Assembly: GCA_040954595.2 (NCBI GenBank)
Contig: CM082595.2
Location: 1,488,001-1,552,000 of the forward strand
Reading direction: 5' to 3'
Source: Balanoglossus misakiensis
Taxonomy: Eukaryota; Hemichordata
Length of the DNA: 64,000 nt
Translations under genes and position numbers: made by a program
Notes under the pieces: model-generated
What the model was told of the DNA's origin: nothing
The model's database searches: none
Seen by the model: only the letters and a program-made list of their open reading frames with translations
Shown: positions 40,660-52,100 of the stretch, piece after piece
How the letters are laid out: each line of letters starts with the position of its first letter
Position numbering within the stretch: the first letter of the stretch is position 1

Positions 40660-40800
40660 ATAAAATGTAGACACAAGATCCTCATATGAGTATGTGGCTG
40701 CACCATCCCGATGTATGTACTGGGAAGGGGGGAGGGGGGTTCGGGGAGTTCCGCTTTCCGACGAGGACCGAATTAAAATGGCAACGACTATAACCATTGT
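40660..40800 (-). promoter_or_regulatory. Alternative candidate first exon of RERE
   Basis: A minus-strand donor TTTAT/GTAAGTG at 40,660 is preceded by an open frame starting MVIVVAIL near 40,797. It could be a 5'UTR exon, or a short coding exon of an unknown transcript. The predicted peptide resembles nothing I know. Confidence 0.15.
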
Positions 40801-41168
40801 AATATATAGTAAATAATGACGATTTGAATAATTGTTTTACATTGTATTAGTTGTTTAATTCCTCAAATTAAAAGCTAAACGCAACTTGGCTATTAATTTT
40901 TTTAAAAATCTCCGGGTTCATTCACTTTTCAGTCATATCCTTCAGGCCTACCATCCTCGTGACAAACGCTTCTGAAATACTTTCATAAATGTTTACGACT
41001 GAAACTACGTGAATGTGTCCATAAATGAGTGATCTTATCAGCTACTTATCGCGACCATGCCTGCGGCACTGACAAGTAATCAGATGAAGTTTCGCGTCGT
41101 TGTCTTTGTCATCACGAAGATCCGAAACTCGTTTATAATTTGCTACATATACTGGGAATTACCAATAC

Positions 41169-41223
41169 CCACACATACACCCACACACACACCGTGACAG
41201 ACAGGCACGCACGCACGCACTAT
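41169..41223. repeat. CA and GCAC simple repeats
   Basis: CACACA-type tracts followed by four GCAC units ending near 41,220. Simple sequence in non-coding DNA. Confidence 0.8.
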
Positions 41224-42050
41224 CGATATCATTGAAACGTGTCAACTTGGAAACCGACATGACTCGCGTTAATTTGTGAACGGTGCAACCGTAAATCGTC
41301 AATAGAAGTCAACAGTCATTGTTGGAAACGGAAAACACATTAAACTGAGTCTGACCCGTCGAACTTTTTACTGAAACCTTTCTTGCCGCACCGGTTGACT
41401 GTAAATAAATTCTCCAATCTGTACTGGTACCAGGAGATTGTTTGTACATTCCTCTTACCCAAAATGTGATTTTTATCATAATAAACTTGTTTCAACGTAT
41501 GATGTACCTGAATCAAATTACAACAGAACACTGCTGATGCCCTGGTGATAGTAGCTATAGATATTGACCACACCTCATGACTATCACACGATGTCATCAC
41601 CTGGTAACCATGGTAATGATTGAACAATTTTTATAAATCTTGACATGCTTCCCACATATACTCAGGGACGGAAACTGATTTGAGTGAAGTGCCACTTATT
41701 CAGGATTTGTCTAAAAGATTCCAGAATATCGTGGCCACGTGAATTTGTTCATTTGGCGATACATGTATACGACGTACCTTGGTGGGTAGTGCGTATCCCA
41801 GGGATCAATGCCAACTTAAAACGAACTCGTTCAAGCGACTGTATTTTGTAAATGGGTGAATACAGAATAGGTATCGATTGCGCGGCGATTATAATAGTAA
41901 AGAACGATAGATGACCGTCGACCTGTTCTCAAATGATACCAAACAGTCTGGTAGTCAACCGTTTGATGTGTAGGCAAACACCGCGCTGGTGCGACCTTTC
42001 GGACCAGACTAGACTTGATTTGAGAACAACAGAAAGAAACTCAAGCTTAC

Positions 42051-42130
42051 CTGATTCAAAGCGAGCACTGGGAGATACGAATGTACTTCCAACTTGCCAC
42101 CACGGCTATTAGTTATGCAGAGAAGGGATT
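42051..42130 (-). promoter_or_regulatory. Second candidate 5'UTR donor for RERE
   Basis: The minus-strand sequence AATCAG/GTAAGC at 42,051 is an excellent donor with no obvious coding frame upstream. It is compatible with a 5'UTR exon of the RERE gene starting around 42.1 kb or higher. Confidence 0.25.
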
Positions 42131-42771
42131 CACAATGACGTGCATTGATAAGTCATTTGTTACACACCGCCTTCTTTTTATACAATCTAAAGGTGTTAAC
42201 AAAACAAGGCTTGGCTGATTGACAATCTTGCCTTTCTTTCTATTTGTAAACATCGGTGCTTGACATCAGCAATCAATGGCCCCACTACCTGTATAAAGTA
42301 GACACAACTATGTACATTATAGCGACTGCTTAAGTAAATAATCGGCGCTCTCAGGAATCGCCGTTGATTTGATGGTCAAATGCCCCTAGAGGGTTTACTC
42401 TCTGACGAATAGACATAAAACACTTCAGGGGACAAAGACCCTGTAAAACGCTGAAACGACTTTGAACGAACAGCAACGAACATGTCAATGCATTTCAACA
42501 ACAATGAAACTGACACGTTCAACGATTCTATTGTAATGCTTACATTTGTGACGTGCCTAATGTGTTTCCAATTAAAATTGCTCCATGGGATGTATTTTAT
42601 TTAATCATAAACCTCTAAAATTTTAATGACTTTATATTTGAATAAAACCGTTCATATATACCCTTAATAGTCATATGAAAGAGATCAGTTATTTTTTGCT
42701 ATGCAGTTTAACGTGAATACAAGACAACTTATAAAATACAGATGCCAATGAGAGCTAGACTTCAATAAAGA

Positions 42772-42792
42772 AGAGAGAGAGAGAGAGAGAGA
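42772..42792. repeat. GA microsatellite
   Basis: About ten GA units. A similar but interrupted GAGA stretch occurs at about 43,381-43,425. Confidence 0.85.
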
Positions 42793-44700
42793 TTTTCTGA
42801 CCCCAACAAAGAAAATCTGTCCATGAAAGCCAACCATTTATTCACAAAATATCTTAATCGATCAAACTGCGTATCGGAGAACGTCCTTCATGTATCGACT
42901 TTGTAATATCAGTGTTAATTCACAGCCCGTAGCTGAAGCATAGAGCAGCTTTAATACTCGAGCAAGACTTATTCTTACTGCAGGCAAGGTGACTTTCCTT
43001 GCATTTATTCTAAACTATAAAGTTACATACTTTTTTCGTTTCACTTTCTTGGCCAATTGATACGATTAAAATTGACAATCTCCGCTGCAATTTCTCATTA
43101 AAATGTCAAATCTCTTTTGCAATTTCGAGGCTTTTTTTCCCGTGACTTCTCTATGAGCATCCGGATTTATTCGACTGATATCCCGTCAACAGCGGATCCA
43201 CGAAGGTAGCTGATTATAACGAGTGAAATTGGAAACTCCTTTATTCCTCATGATCGTTCTGGAGGAAACTGGTTGTGATTTGGAAGACGATACAGAACTG
43301 CTACACAGACGGACGTTTTATGATCTGCTGTGGTGCGGAAATGAGCTCATTTCAATGTAGTCATATATTCCCCAACTGACAGAGAGGGGGGCATGGACAG
43401 GGAGAGAGACAGGGAGAGAGAGACACACACTTTCTTTGAATATTTCAACAAATTATATTCACAACGTATCAGTTCAACACAACTGAAGACTTGACATTCT
43501 GTTCATATATTTTATTGCAATTTAACTGAAAGGTATGCACATGAACTGACGAAACGAAATAAACTGCGATAAATAGGATAAAAACTCTCAAATGACAATC
43601 CTCACCAGGAAGTGCGCCACCTAGAGGTCGGATGCACGTTCACTGACTCTGATGTACAACCAGCTTTAATATGTCAAGCATACATCTTGTGATAAACATG
43701 ATATTTAACATTAAAAGAGATGAAAACATGTTTTTTACCTGGCTGTACCCTCTCATCTTTGCCAACGCCACTGAAACCAGCGGATTAAACTAAGGCAATC
43801 TTGATATAAAAAGGGGACAAGCTTTGACTGAGAGTAGTGTGATTAGCACCAGTATGAGAAGTGTGCGTCAAAAGGAAATCCACTTATGATGAGTGGTTAA
43901 CAGCTACGAATATGACATGAAGAACAGAGGGTATGGAGACATTGACAGGATATGGCATATGGAGAATGGTGGGATGGGGTGGAGGGTTCATCAGGTTGGC
44001 ACAGAGAGGTGTGGTGGGCTTCAGGTGGGGCAAATCTAGAATGATTATTATAGATGGAGGATGGGGCAGATGTGATGGACAGCTGGAGAGGGTGCAGAGG
44101 TAGAGTTTGGCAGTTATGACAACTGCTTTGGGAACAACAAGAAAAAATACCATAACAGATGACAAAAGATATGTGGTTTAAGGAAGATGACAACTTCTAC
44201 TTGCAATTCTTTCAGAAAATATTTACTTTCAAGAACGATAAAACATATGATTAAACATGACAGAAAACATGGATGAAGTAATGCGGTTATTGTAACCAGG
44301 TTACAAGAACAAGACATCAAAAATATAATGTATTGGTTGCATGACTGTGTATGGAACAGTCTAGATCGCAGTTGTTTAGATAACACAGCTTACATATGAA
44401 TGACAATTTGCATGTATCTACCTTGTAAAGATTTTTCTGGGCAGTGATACTGGATGTGTCGAATAATGATGATGCCTGCATCCGGGGTCTACAACATCCA
44501 GGCCAAGATTGCAACTTGTCTAAATGTTTCAATTCTAACAATTACAATTTCATGTATAAGAGACTTTGCTACATTATTACATGTGCATTTTATCAAAGCT
44601 ACACTGTATCAATCATGGTCCCTTTTCCTCTCATCCTGTAACAAGTACAATGCATTATAAATGCATTTATTTGGTATTTGAAACAATACCTGCAACACTG
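42793..44700. other. Intergenic stretch between RERE 5' region and SEC62
   Basis: No gene recognised. The segment 43,920-44,105 is unusually G-rich on the plus strand (GGATGGGG, GGTGGAGGG). Its minus-strand open frames are serine/proline/histidine-rich by composition and resemble no family. SEC62 3'UTR probably extends into 44.6-44.9 kb: an AATAAA on the minus strand occurs near 44,667. Confidence 0.45.
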
Positions 44701-44710
44701 TAACATTTTA

Positions 44711-44836
44711 TGTTATCCACTGTAACAATGTATCACTTTATGCAAGATAGCTACAAAGTATGATTTTATGAAAGTAGTTACAATGTATCATTTATGGAAG
44801 ATAGCCACAATGTATCATTCTGCGCAAGGTAGCTAT
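44711..44836. repeat. Tandem repeat in SEC62 3' flank
   Basis: Four diverged units of about 28-31 bp built on ACAATGTATCATTTTATGCAAGATAGCT. They probably fall in the SEC62 3'UTR, since they lie between the stop codon and the nearest minus-strand AATAAA. Confidence 0.65.
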
Positions 44837-44899
44837 TTTGTGAACACTGTAGCAGAGTAAGATTCAGGGTGAAGTTACACGGAATTTGAAAAAATCTTA

Positions 44900-47862
44900 T
44901 CATGACCGATTCTCCGAGTCTGATTCCTCTAAATCTTCAGTTGCTGCAGTGACATCTTCTTCGTGAATTAAAACAAAGCCTTCTCCATTACCGCTCCCAC
45001 TGCTGCTATCTTTCCTTTTAGAATCTTTTTCTTCGTCTTCTTCCTCCTCCTCATCTTCCTGTTCCGAAACATTCTCCTCTCCATTTCCTTCATCATCCTT
45101 ATCAGCTTTTCCGTCATCTTCAGAATCTTTTCCACTTTCTTTGGCCTCGTTGTCGTCTTCCTCTTGGTTTTCTTCATTTTGTTTGTCCTCCTTCTCCTTT
45201 TCTTGTTCTTCTTCTGTTTTTGATTTTGAAGAAACAACATCGTGGGTGTAGACTGGTTTGAATGATTCTAAAATGCCAACATCTGCCATGAGGTTCGGGA
45301 AGAGCCAAAAATGATGTTTTCCAAATGAGAGGATCCAGATGAATGCAAACAAGATACATCTGACTGTAAATGAAGAGATACATAAATGAATTGTTATCAT
45401 TTAATCATCAAGCTGCATCACACATTCTGTGTTGTCTCATCAACAAAAGATCATGTCATATATACCACTGATGGCGCTGCATCAAGTCTCAGATCAGGAA
45501 GTCGGTCCAATGTTCATGCAATACTCAGTGTGACATCAATATTTTACATGATGCAATCAGACTAATATCATTTTTAAAGAGAAATTAGATGAGCTTCATT
45601 TCAGATATTTTACATGTTGTTTGAAAATGATTGTGGATTGACTTACACACTGCTAGTACAAGGATGGAACCAACAAGACAAGCCGCAACTAGACTGATGT
45701 AGTAGGTCCCCAGTCTCATCCATGGTGGCCATAGCGGGAACAGACACACGGCCGCAGCACCTATCACTGTGTGCCAAAAGAATATCAAAAGAATGTCATT
45801 TACTCATAAGGTTTGACCTCTATAGAGGGAACTGGGGATGAAAGGGTTAAAAATGATTGGTAATCGCTTTGTTTAGATAAGTTGATAACTTACCTAATAA
45901 AAGTCCCATGATGAAAGTCTTGGGATGAGTTGGATCATACACCCACACATAGGCCTACAAGAAGACAAACAAGATTCATAAGTTACATGTAGGCAAATAT
46001 CAAACAGATTGATAATGCATATTAAAAATATCAAAATACAACATGAGCTATATTTAACATACATCACTGCCGTCCACAAATATCTGCTCCTCGTGTGGTT
46101 CCAGTTTAAATTTTCTCTTCACTGCTTTCAGTTTTTTGCCGGATGGTGTCTCTTCAGCCTCCTGTATAACAGCAATGTGGGAAATTATCAAGAATATTCA
46201 TACTTGTTGTTGTTTACAGACAAATAACAACAAAATCAAAAACTTCATGTCCTCACCTTCTTAATTTCCTTTTTCTTCTTCTTTGATTTCTTAGTTTCTT
46301 CACCAGCATCTTTTTCTTTCTTCTCATCTTTCTTTTCCTTCTCTTTCTCTTTTTCCTTTTCTTTTTCCTTCTCTTTCTCCTTCTCCTTGTCTTTATCTTT
46401 CTCTTTTCGCTCCTTGATCACTTTCAGAGCTCTATAAAACAACCCTTTCTGAAGCAATCTGCAAAGAGGAAAGGTACTCGATTATTTGCTGGACAATTTT
46501 TCCACACTCTTTTTCCTCTTCTATGTAAAATTGAATCACCATGTAAATTTATCCTTAACTTTACTGTAAATATTATTATGTTATTATGTACTCACCCATC
46601 CAGATACTTCACAACTGACTGCCTTGTAGTAAATAAAGTATTGTCACCTCCCGTAGCCCATTTGGAATCCAACATCATATCGACAGCTTTGGCAGCTGAT
46701 ACAAAAATTGAGAAAATATCAGTTATGTTAGCAACTCTGAAATTTGAATAAAAGGCAAGTTCCTAGTTGCACAGTATGATTTCATAACTGAAGAGTGCGG
46801 TCAACCTTCAAAATTTGGCTTGATTATCTACCTGTGAAATACTCAGCCTGCTGTCCATAGATAGTTGTCTTCTTGGTGGATACATTGAATCGCAGATGCT
46901 TAGCAATTGCAGTCTCCTCTTTAGTTGGCTCTTCCTTCTTGGTTGGCTGTAATCATGAGTTGGCCACAGGTTATAAACTTAGTACCTAGTTGTATATGTT
47001 TTGCAAACCATCATATATTGTAATTTGCATCTTCATACAATACAGATGACTGTTGATGACCTGACCTCTTTAAATATAAACAACCTAAAAATATCAGGGT
47101 TGTTGCAGTCTGTTTCTATTCTGGACAGATGGGCCCCTTAACAATCTTAATTTATTTCATCAATGATTGTGATGCACTTGGTCTAAGAGTTGGTAATGGG
47201 GGACCCTATCAAGCCTTTTAAAAAAGGGTGGCCCCCTAATAGCAACAGAGGGGGGGGGGGGGGTGTACTTTGACAACCATGCTTTGTTGTCAATGGGGAA
47301 TCCCCTACCACCATTCCAGTCTCTGTTGACGTGATGTTTCAATTTCAACAGCAATTCACTTCATAGGAGAGAAGTTAAACTCTAATAATTCATTTTTCAA
47401 CTATCTTAAATATTACGATGAAACTTGAGCAGACCTCACGTAGAATCCCATAATCCATATCACCCAATGGGCAAAGAGCAACTTTGTTTATATGAATTCA
47501 TGTTGCAGTTTACATTAATTTATACACTCAAATAACTCCTGACAGAAAATTTCATAAGACTGTGAACGTGACATCTTAAGCACCAGAGTTTTGTGTGTTT
47601 CATTCATGTTTCAAAGTCTTTTAATACTTCCGTTGCAGACAAGTCACTATCATCTCATTCTCAGGGAATGACGTTAGCATCCATATGTCCGCATTTTTAT
47701 ACAAATCGTACGCGTAGCGTAGATTTAAGTTGCTCATATCATACAGTTTCATTGAATGGACATCTATGAACCATAAATATCACCCAAAATTAAGTCAACA
47801 CAAAGAATTGAACTAAAACTCACGTCTTTTTTCTTCTGCTTGGTCTTCCTCCGGTCAGCCAT
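44900..47862 (-). CDS. SEC62: Translocation protein SEC62
   Basis: Subunit of the ER Sec61/62/63 machinery for post-translational import of small secretory proteins, and an ER-phagy receptor in mammals. Eight minus-strand exons: 47862-47824, 46946-46832, 46695-46596, 46458-46257, 46161-46063, 45954-45894, 45766-45647 and 45363-44900, all with GT-AG sites and matching phases. They give 399 aa, the human length. The protein starts MADRRKTKQKKKD. Next comes a conserved N-terminal block (AIAKHLRFNVSTKKT; FTTRQSVVKYLDG; FYRALKVIK), then a Lys/Glu repeat tract (about 104-150). Motifs KFKLEPHEEQIFVDGSD and AYVWVYDPTHPKTF precede membrane segments at about 198-218 and 227-257. The HHFWLFPNLMADVG motif is followed by a long acidic cytosolic tail. 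An F-x-x-I motif (FVLI, about 375-378) matches the human LC3-interacting FEMI position. Intron 6 carries a partial MITE. Confidence 0.97.
45809..45852 (+). mobile_element. TTAA MITE, copy 4 (half element)
   Basis: Only the right half is present: GTTTGACCTCTATAGAGGGA, then GGATGAAAGGGTTAA. The left half is missing and the preceding sequence is unrelated. It lies inside an intron of SEC62. Confidence 0.65.
47250..47263. repeat. G14 homopolymer
   Basis: Fourteen consecutive G in SEC62 intron 1, in a locally G/C-skewed patch (GGGTGGCCCCC just upstream). The length should be treated as uncertain. Confidence 0.85.
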
Positions 47863-49054
47863 TTTGCCCAATAACACGTATAAATACCCCCTAAGTGAAT
47901 GGTGAAAATCGCCCTGGTCCGCCTCTCACAGATTTCCTCAATAAAAGTGAAACAAAAATACACAAAACATACATATAATTGACCAACGGTCATTAACATC
48001 TAAAATGGGTTGATGTAACATACAAGGGAAATAAAATAAGTGGTAAATAACAGAAAGTGGAAGTATACGTATTGAAGAAAAACCTGAGAAAAGCGATGTA
48101 AAAAGTTATGAATTTGAGAAAAGCGCATGTAACATCGTAAGAAGATGTCATATACCTAGATTTTATTGTATGTACAGATGGATTTGCAAATAAACTTCAA
48201 ATACATTTGTAATGGTTACCATGGCTACCGTTTCGATGATCCCCCAGTCACCTATAAAAAGGATATAACCGGGGATAAGACAAAACAATTAACACCTTTG
48301 GTAATTAACATATAACGGGCGAATCTCTTATGACGTTGAGGTTAAAGGTCACAAGTAGTTTACAAAAATGGCGTCTCGTTGCCTGGCAAGAGTTTGACTC
48401 AGCGATATCGTAATATGCTTCTGCATATGAGTCACCAGTTTTATGAAAACGTAGACTTCTCCAACTGGTACCCCTGTATTTAGCTGACGTCAGGTACATG
48501 CCGATTATTCTATAGACTAACAGGATTGTTCGTAACTGTATACACGCGTATTCTGGTCCAATACAATCAGTGCTGACCTTGTTTATGTACCTGCTTTATA
48601 TACCTGTATTGCATTCCTTTGGCGATATTTGGACGGATGTCCTTGGCTTGATCGAAACAGCTCGACAGTGAAGTAGTTTATGCTCGGGGTTGATCTTGCA
48701 TCTTACTGTTTGTACGTAGAAGCGACAGAGATGTATGTTTTATATTTGTGATCGGAGCTAAAACCATAGTACATTTCATAATCATATATATTTCACAACG
48801 CCAGCCTCTTTCTGCATCGCAGGTGAGTTTGGATCGACTGATCGAGTTGCCAGTGAATTCCTTTCACACTTGCATATCTCATGTATCTTCCAGTTAAATA
48901 TTTTTCTTTTAGTGTACTAAGCCTACGTGCTAATACCTTTAATAATTTCGTTTCACATCCAAATACTCAAAACAACGTTAATGAGGAAATATTATTTGAA
49001 GCTGTTGCCTGTCCAGATTATTTATGACTTTGTGTCATTCTATTACTGTAATAG
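47863..49054. promoter_or_regulatory. Shared upstream region of SEC62 and the hillarin-like gene
   Basis: The two genes are head to head. The SEC62 ATG is at 47,862 on the minus strand. A plus-strand 5'UTR donor, CATCGCAG followed by GTGAGT, ends at 48,822, and its partner acceptor (ACTGTAATAG) is at 49,054, leaving an 85-bp 5'UTR before the ATG at 49,140. Both promoters must therefore lie in the roughly 900 bp between. No TATA box is obvious. A bidirectional promoter is an inference from the layout. Confidence 0.5.
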
Positions 49055-49139
49055 ATCCGGTTCACCCGGAGGTGTGAGACATCTAAAAGACTGAGCGTCG
49101 ACTAAATAGAGATATTGTTGAGATTTTGAAAGTCTGATC

Positions 49140-52100
49140 ATGGGGAGCGGAGGGTCGAAAGGAGGCCAAGCCACCAAGGGGAGTGAAGTGGTTGCAGATG
49201 TGATCTTACCTGGCCAGTCACAGGCAGTGAAGGTCAGGGGCACAGTTGCGCAGCCGAAGAAATCAACCGATGGTGAAGCCAGTGCTGCGACGGTATCCAC
49301 ATCAGCGACACCATCTTCGCGACCACATACAGCGAGCAGACCCCAATCTGGAAGACAGAGTAAGACCCCGATTGTCGACACCGGTGGAGCCTTCCATAAG
49401 CCGTCAGCGATGATGTCAGGATGTGACGAAATTCGACCCAAGTCAGCATCTTCAGCGAAAAAAGGGACAGCCACAGTAACAGAAGTGGCACCAAATAAAT
49501 ACACAGTAGAATATGACAACCAGGTAAAAGCACTAAATTTCAAATTTTCAAATAAATTTTCAAATTTTTGTACATTCCACAGCTATTGATAGACTTTCCT
49601 GTTCAGATTAAACACAACATACCAGTTAAGGACGGGATGAATCCAATAGGGGGGAGTTTTACCCGAAATAATGTCCATTTTATATTATATTTTAAATTTA
49701 AGGTTATCGACATCACCAGTAGTGACTTTTCATCATTCCTGACCAACGCTGCAGAAATGAACGTGACAAATAAAGAGAATATCACAAATCCACTCTTGGA
49801 AGAAACACCCGGAAGAAGTTTCCAAGTGCAGGTGATGGAACCCAAATCTGGAGGTCCACTACAAATTCAGTTACAGCAACAGGGTGGTGTTACTCTGGAA
49901 GATTTAGAAGATGACATTGAAGAGATTATTGAACCACTGTCTATCATAGAAAACCATGAACCAGAATCTAAGAAAACAGAAAGAAAAGAACAGCTGAGAC
50001 AGGTAAGAAAATCTATTGTCAAATTGTTTAAACAAGCAGTTAACCCTTTGCATCACATTGCTTGACCTATGACATCATTCAGTTGTTTATCTTCTGAGGT
50101 TAAAATCGTACATAGTTGTGTTGCTATGTAACAATGTTAGCTACTGTTTGTTTTGCGTGAATCATTTGCTTGGATATTGTATATGAATGATGAGTGTAAG
50201 TCCTCAACATCAAACACTCCCCTGTCATTCATGATCAAATTATTGCCATACACAACTGGGAGATCTGACCCAGATAACAGTAAAACATAATAATGTGGGT
50301 AATAAATCTGTATTTTAACTCTTTACTTCCTCAAAGTTTAGTACCTGAATTACCACTGATCACTTGTCATGGCAGTCAACAAACTCTGTTAAAATTGTGG
50401 CTCTTATCAATCACAGATGTTAACCGTGTTGAAAATTAATAAAGAAAAATAATTTGACATCTGACTAAAATCATACTGTAATTTGAATATTGAAGGCTTT
50501 ACAGGTGAAAAAGACACAGTTATCAAAGCAGGAGTATGAGCAGATGATAGCCAATCACAAACAAGAAATGGAAATCATGGAACTGATCAGGTGAGGAATT
50601 GATAACAGATGTCATATATTCACATATTTGTGTTTAAATAATAACATCGTGTGATAAGATTTGTAAATGTAATTTTTCAGGACCAAGGAAAAGAACCGGC
50701 ATAAAATGTCACTGGAAGAAAAAATGACTCAAAGAAAGTTACGTAAAACAAGAATGGAAGCTGAGCAGAGACATAAAGAGTTATTGGAAGTGGAACAGGT
50801 GTGTATTGGTCATGTGATGATGCTGAGGGTCAATAACTTGTCATGTGATGATGCTGATACGAGGTCTATAACTTGTCATATGGGCATCATTTGGCTTAGA
50901 AAGTGGGGCTGGTTGTAGGTTAGACCCCAAAGTTATGGTCTGTTGGATCATGAGGAAACAAAGAAAAACACTGACCCAAAAAGCATTCTTGACAACTTGT
51001 ACTCATTATTACCTGTGTGATATCTGTAACTGTTCTCTGTAATATTCTGTCTGTATACATAACTTCAATCTTGCTGTGACTATTTCCCTAACAGTTCTCT
51101 CTTATTTCTAACTCTGTTGCTTGTTAACACTCTGATCATTCTCTACAGGCAGTTCAGAAAACCTTGTTTCAGGTTAGTACTGCACTAACTGCTATGTTTT
51201 TCTATCTTTGGTTTTTGCTAATCCTTTCTGTGTGTCTCAGTTTCACTTCAAGCAATGCTCGCTAAGTTGTGTCAACAGTTATGGCAACCCTACCTATATA
51301 TATGCAATATAACATCAGTTAATGCCACTATATAAAGGTGGCCACTGGCACTAACACAGCTTTGAGTGCATTTTGTTTTTCTGATTTTCATTTCAGGACG
51401 ATGCTGAGATTGACGAGAATAAAAGGAAGGAAATTGAAGCGGAAATTGCCAAACGGAATGCAGCTTTTGAACGTGATATACAACTGAAGAAACAACAGCT
51501 ATCAGAGGCAGAGTATCAGCTGATCTTGGCAGAACACAAACAGAATATGTTGGAACTCGCCAGAGATTTTGAAAGAAATGAAGCGAGACAGAAACAAATT
51601 CTGGCCGAAAAAATTGCCAAAAGAAAAAAGAAGAGAGCTGCTTGGAAAGCTGAGAAAGAAATGAAAGCAAAACTGGCTGTAAGTAAAAATGTTTGTTTTA
51701 TAGGAGATCTCTTTATTTCTGTTTATGGCAAGTTTTCAGAGCTTTCTAGAAAATTCACTACAATAAAGAAACATTCATTTATCCTTTCATGGTCCTGTGA
51801 TATTCTTTTTGTTCACACAGTCTGATGTGGTGACAGATGCTATTGTATCGATAGACAGTGGATCAGACAATGATGAGATGGATGTGGTTGCTGATAGAAT
51901 TAAAAGATTAACTCGTGAAATTGACAGAAGAGAATCTACCTTCGTGAAAGAAGTTGCCAGCAAAAAGCGAGAACTTTCTGAAGAAGAATATCAAAGGTAA
52001 ATTGGTAATTGGTCATGAAATATTTGTGGTGTTATGTGTGTGATCGCGGGTACATCTTATAATATATTGACTTCTCAAAACACTCCTGACTTGTCTCGTG

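Noticed and set aside
43884-44193. Overlapping minus-strand frames rich in Ser, Pro and His
   Set aside because: They follow from the G-rich plus strand. Two frames are open at once, as expected from composition bias rather than coding.
44968-45240. Basic Lys/Arg-rich frame overlapping the SEC62 last exon
   Set aside because: It is the out-of-frame reading of the acidic SEC62 tail. The SEC62 frame is supported by homology and splicing.
49043-49543. 166-codon minus-strand frame opposite hillarin-like exon 1
   Set aside because: Antisense shadow of the coding exon, with no splice context or family match.
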